DNA of 64,000 nt from Balamuthia mandrillaris (lineage: Eukaryota; Discosea; Longamoebia; Balamuthiidae), in the NCBI GenBank assembly GCA_031835245.1, contig JAVKOQ010000012.1:198501-262500 (forward strand). Reading direction: 5' to 3'. Numbering within the stretch: the first letter of the stretch is position 1; each line of letters begins with the position of its first letter. The translations under genes and the position numbers were made by a program. Below, piece by piece: positions 23,601-32,532 of this stretch. The notes under the pieces are model-generated. The model was given only the letters and a program-made list of their open reading frames with translations. It ran no database searches and was not told where the DNA came from.

Positions 23601-24613
23601 CCATTCCTCAAGAACGAGAAACCACAGTTTGAAGCTTTGATAGAGGTATGTCCTTAACCTTCCATCCCTTCAAGATACACCATCACCCTCAGCGCAAGTG
23701 CTCATCTTTACATTATTTGTTTTAAGACTTTTGAAAAAGAGCAAAAAAAGACAAGCGGCTTGCCTCTCAACTCCTTTTTGATACTGCCTGTACAGCGTGT
23801 TCCTAGATATATGTTGCTAATTCAGGTAAAGGCAACCGTCCTTCATGGCTTAAGCAGACTATTGACAGAAAATCCTTTGCATTTTCATTCATTACCTAGG
23901 AGCTAGCAAAGCATACACCCGCTGACCATCCAGATATGCCCCATGTTGAGCATGCCAAAGAAAAGTTGGGTTTCATCCTTGACGACATTAATCGCAGGTA
24001 AGTGAAATTTTGTTTGTTCCTCTCGCCACCAGCCCTTATTAACATTCAATGTGCGAACTTTCTCACACTTGTGAATTTGTATCCATCAAGCAAATCCAAA
24101 TCAGACAACGTGGAGAAACTGGGGCGGATAGAGGCCATGATAATTGGCTTGGATGAGCTCCCTATGGAAGTATGTTATCTCTTGTGCCTTTAGCTGCCTC
24201 AACCGAGATTTAACTCACGTTTTTCCAATACTCTTCACCTTGTTACGTAGACACTGGCTCACCCTAAACGACGATACATCAAAGAGGGTCCACTCATTTG
24301 GGAAGGAGAAACAGAGGAAGGGCAGGATGCCTATTTCTTCTTATTCAACGATTTTCTCATGTATACACGCCACCGTTCTGAGGAGGAACTGGAAGAGCAA
24401 GAGCCGGACAAGGAGTTTGAGTACATCACCCTGTTGCCCTTAAACTTCATTGAGGACATCCGACCTTGCCAGGATAACGCCCAGGCTTTTGAGGCTGTGC
24501 TAGAAGAGGATGTGGCCACCTTCATCGCACCTTCCTCCCAAGACCGAGACGCATGGCTCAAGGACCTTCGCCACTGTGTCCAAAGCAAAGTCGTCATTCA
24601 ATTCTTTTCGTGA
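20630..24613 (+). CDS. RhoGEF with three CH-type segments, DH and PH domains
   Basis: A predicted guanine-nucleotide exchange factor for Rho/Rac GTPases at the actin cortex. Early exons join in phase: 20630-20896, 20963-21064, 21157-22290, 22394-22561, 22632-22911, 22986-23072, 23138-23226 and 23290-23478, followed by several more to TGA 24611. The first CH segment has LRQWVSQVLGE, FKDGVLLCRLINTLRPG and FKQMENIQHYLEGC. After a 250-residue Pro/Ser/Gly-rich linker with RGRG motifs, a second CH repeats the pattern (LKDGVWLCRLINKIKPGFIP). A third, more divergent one reads LINWMNSHLFPNG and LSDGVHIIRLLELL. The DH domain follows (VLTTERTYVQSLNAVIE, LPLNSFLILPVQRVPRYMLL). The PH domain is GPLIWEGETEEGQDAYFFLF to DRDAWLKDLRHCV. 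Amoebozoan RhoGEFs with CH domains are known; three CH-like segments are unusual. Confidence 0.85.
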
Positions 24614-24635
24614 TGACCATGATCACTAACCACCC

Positions 24636-24641
24636 AATAAA
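24636..24641 (+). terminator. AATAAA polyadenylation signal
   Basis: Lies 22 bases after the RhoGEF stop, in the 69-bp gap to the convergent PPR-like gene. Confidence 0.6.
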
Positions 24642-24682
24642 AAAGTGAGGCCAAAAACTCCAGCAGAAATAGATTTAAAATA

Positions 24683-26629
24683 TTAGGCCTTATTATTACT
24701 CATCCAATTAATGGCCACGAAAACATTGCGATCTATTATGGTCTGATAAGCAATAGAGGGGTGACTCGAATCCTTAGCGTGCAGAGCGAGGCGTTCAAAT
24801 GGTAGGCTGCCCGGAGAGAATTCTTCCTTGGCATGATTTATAATTTCATCAGCCATGTCCCTGTCTGCAGAATTTGTACAAACGGAAACTAGCTGTTGAA
24901 AGGCTGAAGGTGGAAGTTTGATGCCAAGCTTTTTGGTTTTGTCGTATAACTTTATGGCCTGTTCTGTTGATTGTCCACATATGAGAGAAAAAAGGACCTC
25001 CAAAAATTGGGCATTTGGTTGCAGTCCAGCCGCAATAATCTCATCAAAGATTCTTTCTGCTGAATAGTAGTTCAATTACATCCGTTTCCTACAACCACAA
25101 AGAAGAGAAAACGAAAGAAAAGGCAGAAAAGAAAAACAAAACTACGAGAAAAAACAGGGTGAACCAAACGTTCAAAATTAATACCTGTTATGCCATCTAG
25201 TTGCTGCGTAGATATGGAGAGCAAAAGCTCAAAGGTGGAATGATCTGGTGACACCCCTATCGCTTTAAGGTCATCATAAATAGCAAAGGCTTGCTCAAAC
25301 AGTCCGTTTTGAATAACCATTTCTAAAAGCATATTATAGGATTTAATATCCCGATTATCGTTTTGGTGAAAGTATGTTTGCAGGAGAGAAGGCAAAGAGT
25401 CATCCAACTGAAATAAATAATAAAGTGTTAGCACAATATCTATTAAGAATAATTCTGCATTTGGCAGGACTTACTTGCAGCAAGGCCGAGCAGGCTTGTG
25501 AACTTGATGGTAGCTTGTTTGCAAAAAGTAATTGCAACAGCTTCAACGCGTTCGTTTTGTCATGCTCTTTTTGTAGACGGACTGACGTTGGATAACGATG
25601 ACAGATAAAGAGAAGAGTGTATATGGTGGAGGTGAGCATTAGTGGATCGATAATAAAGAGGAAAAAATATGAGCACATACCCGCAATCTTCTCAACAAGC
25701 CATGAAGGACAATGGTAGCCTGCCTCAACGGCAGCGACAATGAGGTCAAGCAGGTGGTTGATGTCTGTGTGTGGAGCAGAAGAATGTTTGTTAAACATCA
25801 TTCCACAAGTGACCAAATCCTGGGTGTTAAGCGGGGACACGCGGAGAAGGCCTTGTAGCATTTCTACAGCATGCTCCAGCCTGCCGGACAGTAAAAGCTC
25901 GTTTAGGGCAAACCGATAGCAAGCCTCTGCAATGTTGGCAGGGAGGCGCTCTGTTGTTTGTAGCAAACGCAGAGCGGTTTGCTCTTTGTGCGCTCGTATA
26001 TAAAATTTGACAAGATCGAAAATCATGGGGCTGGTAGGCAGCATGTTAAACCGTTGTTCGCAGATGAGGAGAAGTTTATCCACTTCCTCAGGGCCAGCCT
26101 GCCCTGCCACGCAATGTTGAAGGAGGGCGGCCATGACCGGAATGGAAGGGCTGGATGGAAGCGCTTCCAACTGCGAAAACAGTGCAGCCCACTTGGCATG
26201 TGAAGCAAGTTGCACAAGCTGAGAGCTCTCAGCTTGGTCCTGCTTTTTTTGTTGAGGATGGTAGTGATGTTGCTGTTGTTGCTGCTGCTGGGTCTGGTGC
26301 TGCGGCTGGTGATTGTGTTGCTTCTGCTTATGTTTCTGGTGGTGGTGGCGTTGAGGGGTGTGGTTGTTGGCGGAGGGAGGAGTGGACTGCGGTGTGTGTC
26401 TGGAGGGAGCCTCGAGCTCAGTTCCTGAGGAGGATGGCTTTCGTGGCCGCTTGTGTGGAGAATTCTTCGAGGAAAAGGGTCGCTGAAATGCTCCTATGGC
26501 AGTGCCAGCGCAACAACGAGGAGGAGAGGAAGAATAAGCTGAGAGCCACGCCCCCAAAAGTACAATTGGAAGAAGCACGTACCACCAACACCGCCGCCCA
26601 CGAAAGGGCGAAGGCCAAAAACGAGGCAA
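24683..26629 (-). CDS. Pentatricopeptide-repeat-like protein
   Basis: PPR proteins bind organellar RNA through 35-residue helical hairpins. The minus-strand exons are about 26629-25680, 25575-25475, 25410-25185 and 25065-24683, with short canonical introns. Recognisable PPR-type units include SYNMLLEMVIQNGLFEQAFA then IYDDLKAIGVSPDHSTFELL, and AERIFDEIIAAGLQPNAQFL; earlier helices are more worn. The N terminus (MPRFWPSPFRGRRCWWYVLL) has Arg and hydrophobic residues compatible with a mitochondrial presequence or one membrane segment. A long His/Gln/Ser-rich low-complexity stretch precedes the repeats. It is convergent with the RhoGEF gene. The family call is reasonably firm; an RNA target cannot be guessed. 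Confidence 0.72.
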
Positions 26630-27196
26630 TGCGGCCGTCGTGTTAAAGGAGACAGAGGAAGGAGGGGCAGCCTTCTGGTTTTCTTAACAAAGCAAGACAT
26701 GTGAGGAGCTGCTTTTACTCTCCGCGTGTCGTTTTATGCAGTGTTTCTTCTTTTTTGTTGCGGTTCCCTCCGCTGTTGCTCTGTGGCAGGCTGGTGTGCG
26801 GGCGTGCGGGAAAGAAAAAAACCAAACAACCCGAATTCTCGCCGCTAATAAAAAATAGCTTTGTGTTCTCTCCACCCCCCCTAAAGCGGCGCCACGCAGC
26901 AAAATTTGGGGGGAAAAAAAAGGACAACACTTTGCCTCTGCTATTTTAGCTGGTGGCAATTTCTGTCGACTGCCCCCCCCCCCCCTCTGCAAAACTACAG
27001 CAGTAGCGCTGCTCAGGCGGGGTATTGATGGGGCGCATCGAAATTGGCCAATTGGGTAAATAGCGCGGATCTTATGATCTTGGCGCCATGGAGTGTACCT
27101 GTTCATTATTATGGGGGAGAAAGTAGCGGCCAAGCACTCAACCAGGAAACTGTTGCTAGGGGCCCTTAGTCAGGGCTTCTCTTCCACACCTGTAAG
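26630..27196. other. Divergent intergenic region
   Basis: Shared upstream region of the PPR-like gene (-) and the 27197 gene (+). It contains a run of about 14 C at 26972-26985. No gene was seen. Confidence 0.6.
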
Positions 27197-28507
27197 ATGC
27201 TGATGGAGGAAGAGACTTGGTTGGACTCTGAGGACGAATGGATCGTGCCTTCTCCCTTACGGGCACTGCGTGGTAGCGGAGAGTGGATCCTGCCCGCCAA
27301 TTCAGGGAGGAGGAAAAGCCTTCCCGATGACAAGGAGTCCTACTTGGTGGTGCACGAGCTGGCCCAACATGCCGCCAGGGCACGGAGGCGGCCTCTCAGC
27401 TGTGACCTCAGCCACCACATGAAGGTGCAGTCTCTAGCGGCTGAAACCAAACACCCCAACCACCAGCACCACAATAAGCAACAAAAAACAGAGGCAAAGA
27501 CTCCAGATGAACTGCCTCCTTTGGAGTGTACAGCGACGGGGTTTACGCGACCGAGATCTCGTTCCCTTCACGCCAGCTTTTCTCCACGGGACAACACCAT
27601 CACCGACACCATCGACGCAGGCTCAAAGCCAAATGCAGCTGAGCACTCCCGTCCAAAGCTAAGCTTCAGCGACAGCAGCGATATGGGAATGGATCTCAAA
27701 ACGTTGGAAGAGAAAACCCGGAAACGGTACTACAAGCAGCTGAAGAAACAGAAGAATAAGGGCAACTTCGTTGTGGGGCGTGCTCTCTGGCACAACATCT
27801 TGCATTTGCCACGAAAAGGCATGGTCGTCCTGGCCAGCAGCAACAGCAGTCCTGCCATTGACCTCGACTTTTACGGCAAGGACAAAGCGCACACAAAGCA
27901 CAAAACGAAAACAGGTGTCCTCAAGCCTAAAAGGAACAACACACCAGACAAGATCATACGAGAGCGGCGTACCAATTTGCCGCCGCTAAAGGACGGAGAA
28001 GGCTCAGACGAGTCAACAGAAGGAGAAGCAGGAGGCGGTTACGATAGCGACTCTGGCGTGGTGATTAGACCAAAGAGGGACAGGGCCAGACAGCGAACTA
28101 TCTCTCAACCAAAGGAAGCGACAAAGAGGCGACCACGTGCTACCCTATGGGAACTGGAGGAAATAGAGGAGGAAGGCGAAGAGACTTGCGTACAAAAAGG
28201 CATGGCACTGGGTGGACGGAATAAGTGTCCTCCAGAGGAGGGAGCAGCTGTCTACCTCCCCAACAAGAAAGAACGCAAAATCAGTCGGCAGGAGCTTAGT
28301 CATGCTGTACCTACTTCCTGCCGCCGAGCATCCAGTGGGCATGCTTCTCCTATTTCAACAAGGAAACAGACCAAACCAGCAGACCAAGAAAATGACTCAG
28401 AGCCAATAACAGAGCGGAGGCGAGGGCGGCGGCATACCTACGCCGTTGGACAAGGAAGAGAGCCCAAGGTGTTGCCTCAGCTTGTGCTCCAAGGGTTCAG
28501 TGGCTAG
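27197..28507 (+). CDS. Unrecognised basic, mostly disordered protein
   Basis: A single uninterrupted frame of 436 residues from ATG 27197 to TAG 28507. The N terminus has two Trp-bearing acidic/hydrophobic stretches (MEEETWLDSEDEWIVPSPLR, GSGEWILPA). The rest is rich in Lys, Arg, Ser and His, with several KKxK and RRxR clusters suggestive of nuclear localisation, and a central helical basic patch (TRKRYYKQLKKQKNKGNF). No known domain is recognised. Intronless structure is unusual among its neighbours. AATAAA at 28527-28532 follows the stop. Confidence 0.62.
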   Translation: MLMEEETWLDSEDEWIVPSPLRALRGSGEWILPANSGRRKSLPDDKESYLVVHELAQHAARARRRPLSCDLSHHMKVQSLAAETKHPNHQHHNKQQKTEAKTPDELPPLECTATGFTRPRSRSLHASFSPRDNTITDTIDAGSKPNAAEHSRPKLSFSDSSDMGMDLKTLEEKTRKRYYKQLKKQKNKGNFVVGRALWHNILHLPRKGMVVLASSNSSPAIDLDFYGKDKAHTKHKTKTGVLKPKRNNTPDKIIRERRTNLPPLKDGEGSDESTEGEAGGGYDSDSGVVIRPKRDRARQRTISQPKEATKRRPRATLWELEEIEEEGEETCVQKGMALGGRNKCPPEEGAAVYLPNKKERKISRQELSHAVPTSCRRASSGHASPISTRKQTKPADQENDSEPITERRRGRRHTYAVGQGREPKVLPQLVLQGFSG

Positions 28508-28598
28508 TAAGGCTGTTTCTTTTTAAAATAAAATATATTTCTGTTGTATGTGAAAGGAAGAGCTTGCTATGAGGTCATATATCCATTCTGTCTGTGGT

Positions 28599-30171
28599 TT
28601 ACTCTTGTAACAAATAAGTTTCGTCGGGAAGAGAGAATAAATAAACGCTACCGTCTTCATTGCCACTGGCCACCATGTCTTCGTTAGGTGTTAACGCAAC
28701 ACTCGAGATAGGATGAGTTGTTTTGATGGCGGCAATTTGAGCGTCCCGCCCTCCTCTGTGGCAATCCCAAAAACGCAAGCATGCATCTTCGCCACCGCTC
28801 ACGATGAAGCCGGTCTTAGTCCACTGACAGCTTTGCACACCACTTTCCTTATGGGTTCCTGTTATTGTTTGGAGGTGATCAACATGAGGCAACAATTGTG
28901 TATGAAATATGAGTCGTTAGGGGTAGCCTACCTCCGTGAGCAAACAGGTGAAGGGGTTCCTCCAATTTGCGAATATCATAGACGAGTATTGTGTCCGCAG
29001 TATCAGAGGAAAGGAAAAACCTGCCACATGGGTCAAACGATATTGTGTTTATATCTTGTTGCCCAGTGTTGATAACAGCGGAGCGGGTATGGCCTCCGTC
29101 CCGCATATCATACTGCCGAATGAGACCTTCCTCCGAACCCACCAAAAACGTGCTTCCTGTTTGGTCAGCCTGCATCATGAAGTATGAGAAAAATACTGCA
29201 GCAGAGGGGGAGAGGAGAAGACCTAAAATTAGTCTTCTTTTCAAGTTAAAACAAAACATACCACTACACAACAAAAGTCTTGAGTTGTTTCCCGTATAGA
29301 TTGTATCTGCATCTGAGCTTCCACATTCCATACCTGGATCTAAACAGTGAGTGGCAAGGCACAGCACATTGGTAGCATATTAGATTGCAATATTCTGGAA
29401 TGGGCGATGCTTACAGAGAAGACATACCTCGGCCTTTCTGTAATATGACCGAGCAATGGCAAGGAGTACGTTGGTATAAGGTGGAGTAGCGAATGTAATA
29501 TCATGCAAGCCAATTGGTCTTGAGGAATACCCTGCCTGAGAATGTAGCTCACAAAGGCAATCACCAGTTTCCATGTTCCACAGGAGCAATGTGCCGTTAT
29601 CGGCACAGGATGCAATGACGGCCTCCCTTTCTGGGTGCAAGGCGACACGGTTCACCGGTGCTGCATGACCCACTTCAGATCCACCTGATAGAATGACAAT
29701 TCTTTAGCAGATAATACGCTTGAAAGCTACGCAAAATATGAAGAACAAGATAATAATAATAATAACCAAGATTGTGCAACAATGAATAGCTCTTTGGATC
29801 CCATACCTATGAACATTGATGAGTATATTACTGAATAGAGCGCATCGGCGGAATCCGAAGTTACAAACCCGAACTATGTGGTCATGGCAGGCCGTTATCA
29901 AAAATGAGCCGGAAAGGGAAAATTGTGTATCGGATATGATGGCAGGAGGGCTATGTCCCTCTAGGACATGTACTTTTTTGCACTTTAAATCATAAACAAG
30001 TGACTCGTTTGGAGGACCTCCAGTACCTACCGCCAGCTGTTTTCTGTTATTCATTCTAGGTTAATTCAAGGAAAAAGACATAAAGGCCAGCAACTACAAA
30101 ATTACAATGCTGAGACATACTGATCAGGATTGGGATTGAACTTTACATCTATAACGGCCAGTGTTGCATAT
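28599..30171 (-). CDS. WD40-repeat protein, C-terminal exons
   Basis: A WD40 beta-propeller scaffold. Exons (minus) are 30171-30121, 30055-29869, 29806-29767, 29684-29428, 29339-29262, 29169-28932 and 28858-28599, all joining in phase. They give blades such as FSLSGSFLITACHDHIVRVW, VNRVALHPEREAVIASCADN then GTLLLWNMETGDCL, DINTISFDPCGRFFLSSDTA, and FIVSGGEDACLRFWD. The stop is TAA 28599-28601. No start codon is available in the first listed exon. Its 5' splice acceptor at 30172 pairs in phase with a donor at 32532, so the gene continues upstream across a 2.36-kb intron filled by the IS607-type element (see 32533-34365). I could not name the orthologue; cilia-, ubiquitin- and transcription-related WD40 families are all possible. 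Confidence 0.75.
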
Positions 30172-30281
30172 CTGATGGATTAAAAATCACACAAGTGAGT
30201 AAACTCACAAATGAAAGTTCTTGCGAAGACGCGGTGATGGGGTGGGCTAGAGGGCTACAGAAGCGCCCATCCACTTTCCCA

Positions 30282-31937
30282 TCAGCACGCCCCCATATGG
30301 CTCCATCGGGCAACGCCGCAACAGAGGCTCCTAAGGAGTATGTTGCGAGCTCCATTTATATCTCGATCCAGTCGTATCCCACAGTCCCTGCGTCCGCACT
30401 CGAAGATTCGCTCACGCCGGTTGTGTTGCTTCTGTTCGTGAGTCACATGGAGGCACCAGGTGCAAGTCTTGCTGGTCCAGGCCTCCGAACGAATGTAGAC
30501 CTTGGTGCCCCATTCCCTCGCCTTGTGCAGCAACCACTGGCGGAATCGGTAATGTCCCCAGGAATAGAGCATCCTGGCGGTCTTTTTGCCGATCTTCCTC
30601 CGCCGCCTCCCTCGGGTGGCCGTAATGCCCTTCACACCAAAGGGAGGGATGATGATGTGGTCGTAGCGGCGGCACAGGAAGAGGGCCGTCTTGCGGTGAA
30701 AGTCATCGACCAGGTTGGTGACCCTCTTTCTCAGTTTGAGCAGAGCGCGAAGTTTTCTCTTGCGGCGGCTCGGTGGGGAGCGGTCGATTTTGGACTGCAG
30801 GGCGTCGGCATGCTTTCCGAGGCGCCAGATGCGACCAAAGTCGTTGCGTCCAAACTCCCTCACCGTTCTCTCGGTAGGACTATATCCACACAGAAAGGTG
30901 CGAACCCCTGGATCCAAGGCCACGATGCTCCCTTGGTTATCAGGAGCCCGTTCATGATGTTGGATCGGGATCGGCACGCAGAGCCAAAAATGTTGACGCT
31001 TGTCCTTGTGCAGTGTGCAGGTTCGTCTCAGTCGGCCCTTGTCGTCCAACTCCAGGCCTTCTAAAGCGTACGCTACAGGGTCGAACATGGGGTCTATGTG
31101 CTTAACGTGGGGATTCGGCAACCGCCGTCGTCTGGGTGTCCTCTTGCGGGTTTCATTGGCTTCTTTCCAACGCTCGTTCACGTGGAGCTCGTCGGGGTAG
31201 ACGAAGCCCTTCCACCAGTGGACGTAATGTCCGAGGATCTTGATGGACTCGGTGCGGTGGTCCTTTTTGCGCTTGTACTTGATGGAGAAGCGTCGGATAT
31301 GACCCTGCTTCTTGAGCGTCCAGCAGGTGAGGTAATTGCCGTGGAGCTGCTTTACCGCCTCGTGCTTGATGGAGTAGGGGACGTCTTCCAAGTAATCGAA
31401 TATGATTCTAGGTTTAACCACGCAGACGCCCTGCATCCGACTCAGCTTCCACGCCACTCTACTCCTCTTCTTTTCCTCCTCTTCTTCTTTCTCCGTTGTC
31501 TTGCAGTCTCGAAGAGTGGTGTTCCAGACTTTCCTCGCCCCTCCGAACCAGCGGTTGAGGATCCGGGCTTGTTCCTTGGTGGGCCTCAGACGTATCTTTC
31601 TCGTCTTGAACAGCGTCGGATCTTCCTCCTCCTCTTCGTCGTCGTTTGGATCCTCCTCTGTCGCCCTTTTCGGTTTGCCTCGGTCTCTTTGACGTGCTCG
31701 AGCTGCCTCCTTGGCCAGCTGTATATCGTCTTTGACCGTGGTGTCTACAGACAAAGACGGTAACGAGGGAGAGGAGGTCCTCGGCGAGGACGTTGCTTGG
31801 TTCGGCCTCGTCGTCGTCCTCGTCGTCCGGACGGTGCACCAGGAGACGGGTTCCGCACCTACGGAAGATGTGCTCGACGAGCTCGTAGGCGATCCGACAG
31901 AGGCGGTCTCGGTGGGCAACCACAACCTCCTCGACAT
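30282..31937 (-). CDS. tnpB: TnpB / Fanzor2-like RNA-guided nuclease
   Basis: TnpB-family nucleases use an RNA from the element's 3' end to cut DNA through a RuvC domain; Fanzors are the eukaryotic counterparts. The frame is open from 32267, but upstream codons shadow tnpA. ATG 31937 is the last Met before the conserved core, which begins near 31613 (FKTRKIRLRPTKEQARILNR). The core is about 440 residues. RuvC-I Asp lies in SIVALDPGVRTF, RuvC-II Glu in VYIRSEAWTSKTC, and RuvC-III Asp in RLDRDINGARNIL. A CxxC...CxxxxC zinc ribbon (TCTWC, ECGRRDC) lies between II and III. An acidic linker (DPNDDEEEEEDP) precedes the core. Because the frame is +1 relative to tnpA with no AUG near the core, expression may need frameshifting, splicing or a long leader. 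Stop TGA is 30282-30284. All catalytic residues are present. Confidence 0.88.
   Translation of the reverse strand: MSRRLWLPTETASVGSPTSSSSTSSVGAEPVSWCTVRTTRTTTRPNQATSSPRTSSPSLPSLSVDTTVKDDIQLAKEAARARQRDRGKPKRATEEDPNDDEEEEEDPTLFKTRKIRLRPTKEQARILNRWFGGARKVWNTTLRDCKTTEKEEEEEKKRSRVAWKLSRMQGVCVVKPRIIFDYLEDVPYSIKHEAVKQLHGNYLTCWTLKKQGHIRRFSIKYKRKKDHRTESIKILGHYVHWWKGFVYPDELHVNERWKEANETRKRTPRRRRLPNPHVKHIDPMFDPVAYALEGLELDDKGRLRRTCTLHKDKRQHFWLCVPIPIQHHERAPDNQGSIVALDPGVRTFLCGYSPTERTVREFGRNDFGRIWRLGKHADALQSKIDRSPPSRRKRKLRALLKLRKRVTNLVDDFHRKTALFLCRRYDHIIIPPFGVKGITATRGRRRRKIGKKTARMLYSWGHYRFRQWLLHKAREWGTKVYIRSEAWTSKTCTWCLHVTHEQKQHNRRERIFECGRRDCGIRLDRDINGARNILLRSLCCGVARWSHMGAC
30367..30389 (-). repeat. 23-bp inverted repeat, arm inside tnpB
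   Basis: TCCAGTCGTATCCCACAGTC plus CCT on the plus strand, exactly the reverse complement of 32376-32398. It lies in the codons for the RuvC-III region. Confidence 0.9.
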
Positions 31938-32373
31938 GTCCAGCAAGGACTCGCTCCAGAAGGGCGACAAAGTCCTTGCGCTTCCAGTTGATGCCCGAGC
32001 CGATGTCGCTGTAGACCTTGTGCCTCGGGTAGGCTTCTCGCATACGCTCAACTTGATGCTTGAGGTGCTCTCGTTGTCCGTGACTGGAGACTCGACAGTA
32101 GATGGCCTTGATCTTTTCGGTGGCCTCGGGTTCTGGGACCGCGGCGGGGAGGCCAAGAAGCTCTCTAACGTGCTCTGCCGCGTAGCGGCGGTGCCCGCTT
32201 GGGGTGCGGAGGGCCGCCACCTTGCCCTCCGTGTGCCACTTGGCCAGCCCGCTGAGGGAGACGCCATAGCGTTTGATCAGCTTCGTGGGGGCGACGTAGT
32301 GCAGATCTTCGGTGGGTTCTCTGAGTCGTGGGGTAATGGTAGTGGTAGCGTCAATGGTGGTGGTTTGTGACAT
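31459..32373 (-). CDS. tnpA: IS607-family serine recombinase TnpA
   Basis: Cuts and rejoins DNA through a phospho-serine intermediate to move the element. The frame has 304 codons from ATG 32373. Residues 24-75 form a MerR-like helix-turn-helix (RYGVSLSGLAKWHTEGKVAA, TPSGHRRYAAEHV). The resolvase domain starts at about 88 with IYCRVSSHGQREHLKHQVER, catalytic Ser at residue 96. It continues with SDIGSGINWKR, VVVAHRDRLCRIAYELVEHI and the family C-terminal AEDLLSLVTVF ending near residue 205. From about residue 212 on, the frame overlaps tnpB in another frame and is a low-complexity Arg/Gly/Glu tail that may not be real. All recognisable catalytic motifs are intact. The start directly follows a 23-bp sequence that is repeated, inverted, inside tnpB. 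Confidence 0.88.
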   Translation of the reverse strand: MSQTTTIDATTTITPRLREPTEDLHYVAPTKLIKRYGVSLSGLAKWHTEGKVAALRTPSGHRRYAAEHVRELLGLPAAVPEPEATEKIKAIYCRVSSHGQREHLKHQVERMREAYPRHKVYSDIGSGINWKRKDFVALLERVLAGHVEEVVVAHRDRLCRIAYELVEHIFRRCGTRLLVHRPDDEDDDEAEPSNVLAEDLLSLVTVFVCRHHGQRRYTAGQGGSSSTSKRPRQTEKGDRGGSKRRRRGGGRSDAVQDEKDTSEAHQGTSPDPQPLVRRGEESLEHHSSRLQDNGERRRGGKEEE

Positions 32374-32375
32374 GT

Positions 32376-32398
32376 AGGGACTGTGGGATACGACTGGA
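32376..32398 (+). repeat. 23-bp inverted repeat, arm in tnpA leader
   Basis: AGGGACTGTGGGATACGACT plus GGA, two bases upstream of the tnpA ATG. It is the perfect complement of the tnpB arm 2.0 kb away. Confidence 0.9.
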
Positions 32399-32532
32399 AA
32401 GAACGGAGCGGTCGCTTAAATAGTTTCCACACGGCCCCGACAACCAAGCATTTGGTGTCAAGGACCGTGAAAACTGCGAAGGAACCCACAGGGGTCGTGT
32501 TGTAATTCGGGAAATAAAACAGTGAAACTTAC

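Larger units (their letters stand above)
30195..32510 (-). mobile_element. IS607-type transposon with tnpA and tnpB (Fanzor2-like)
   Basis: IS607-family elements encode a MerR-type HTH plus serine recombinase (TnpA) and a TnpB nuclease, and leave no target duplication. Copies occur in bacteria, giant viruses and amoebae; the eukaryotic/viral TnpB relatives are called Fanzor. Both genes here read on the minus strand, in the same sense as the host WD40 gene. Exact ends are inferred only from the GC shift and intron limits. A 14-bp palindrome (GTGAGTAAACTCAC, 30195-30208) lies at the putative right end. The 3' flank of tnpB, 30210-30281, is where a guide (omega) RNA would be expected. Confidence 0.85.
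30172..32532 (-). other. 2.36-kb host intron carrying a transposon
   Basis: The donor AG|GTAAGT (32532) and acceptor TCCATCAG (30172) flank exons that join in frame (codon AG|A, then TATGCAACACTG). Other introns of this gene are about 47-115 bases. The edges of the intron are AT-rich and the interior GC-rich, matching an insertion. Confidence 0.75.

Noticed and set aside
31098-31763. Plus-strand frames opposite tnpA/tnpB (219-289 codons)
   Set aside because: They are GC-rich shadows of the two conserved minus-strand genes, with no domain of their own.
31938-32267. N-terminal 110 codons of the 661-codon tnpB frame as part of TnpB
   Set aside because: This part overlaps the conserved tnpA recombinase in another frame and has no TnpB-like sequence.
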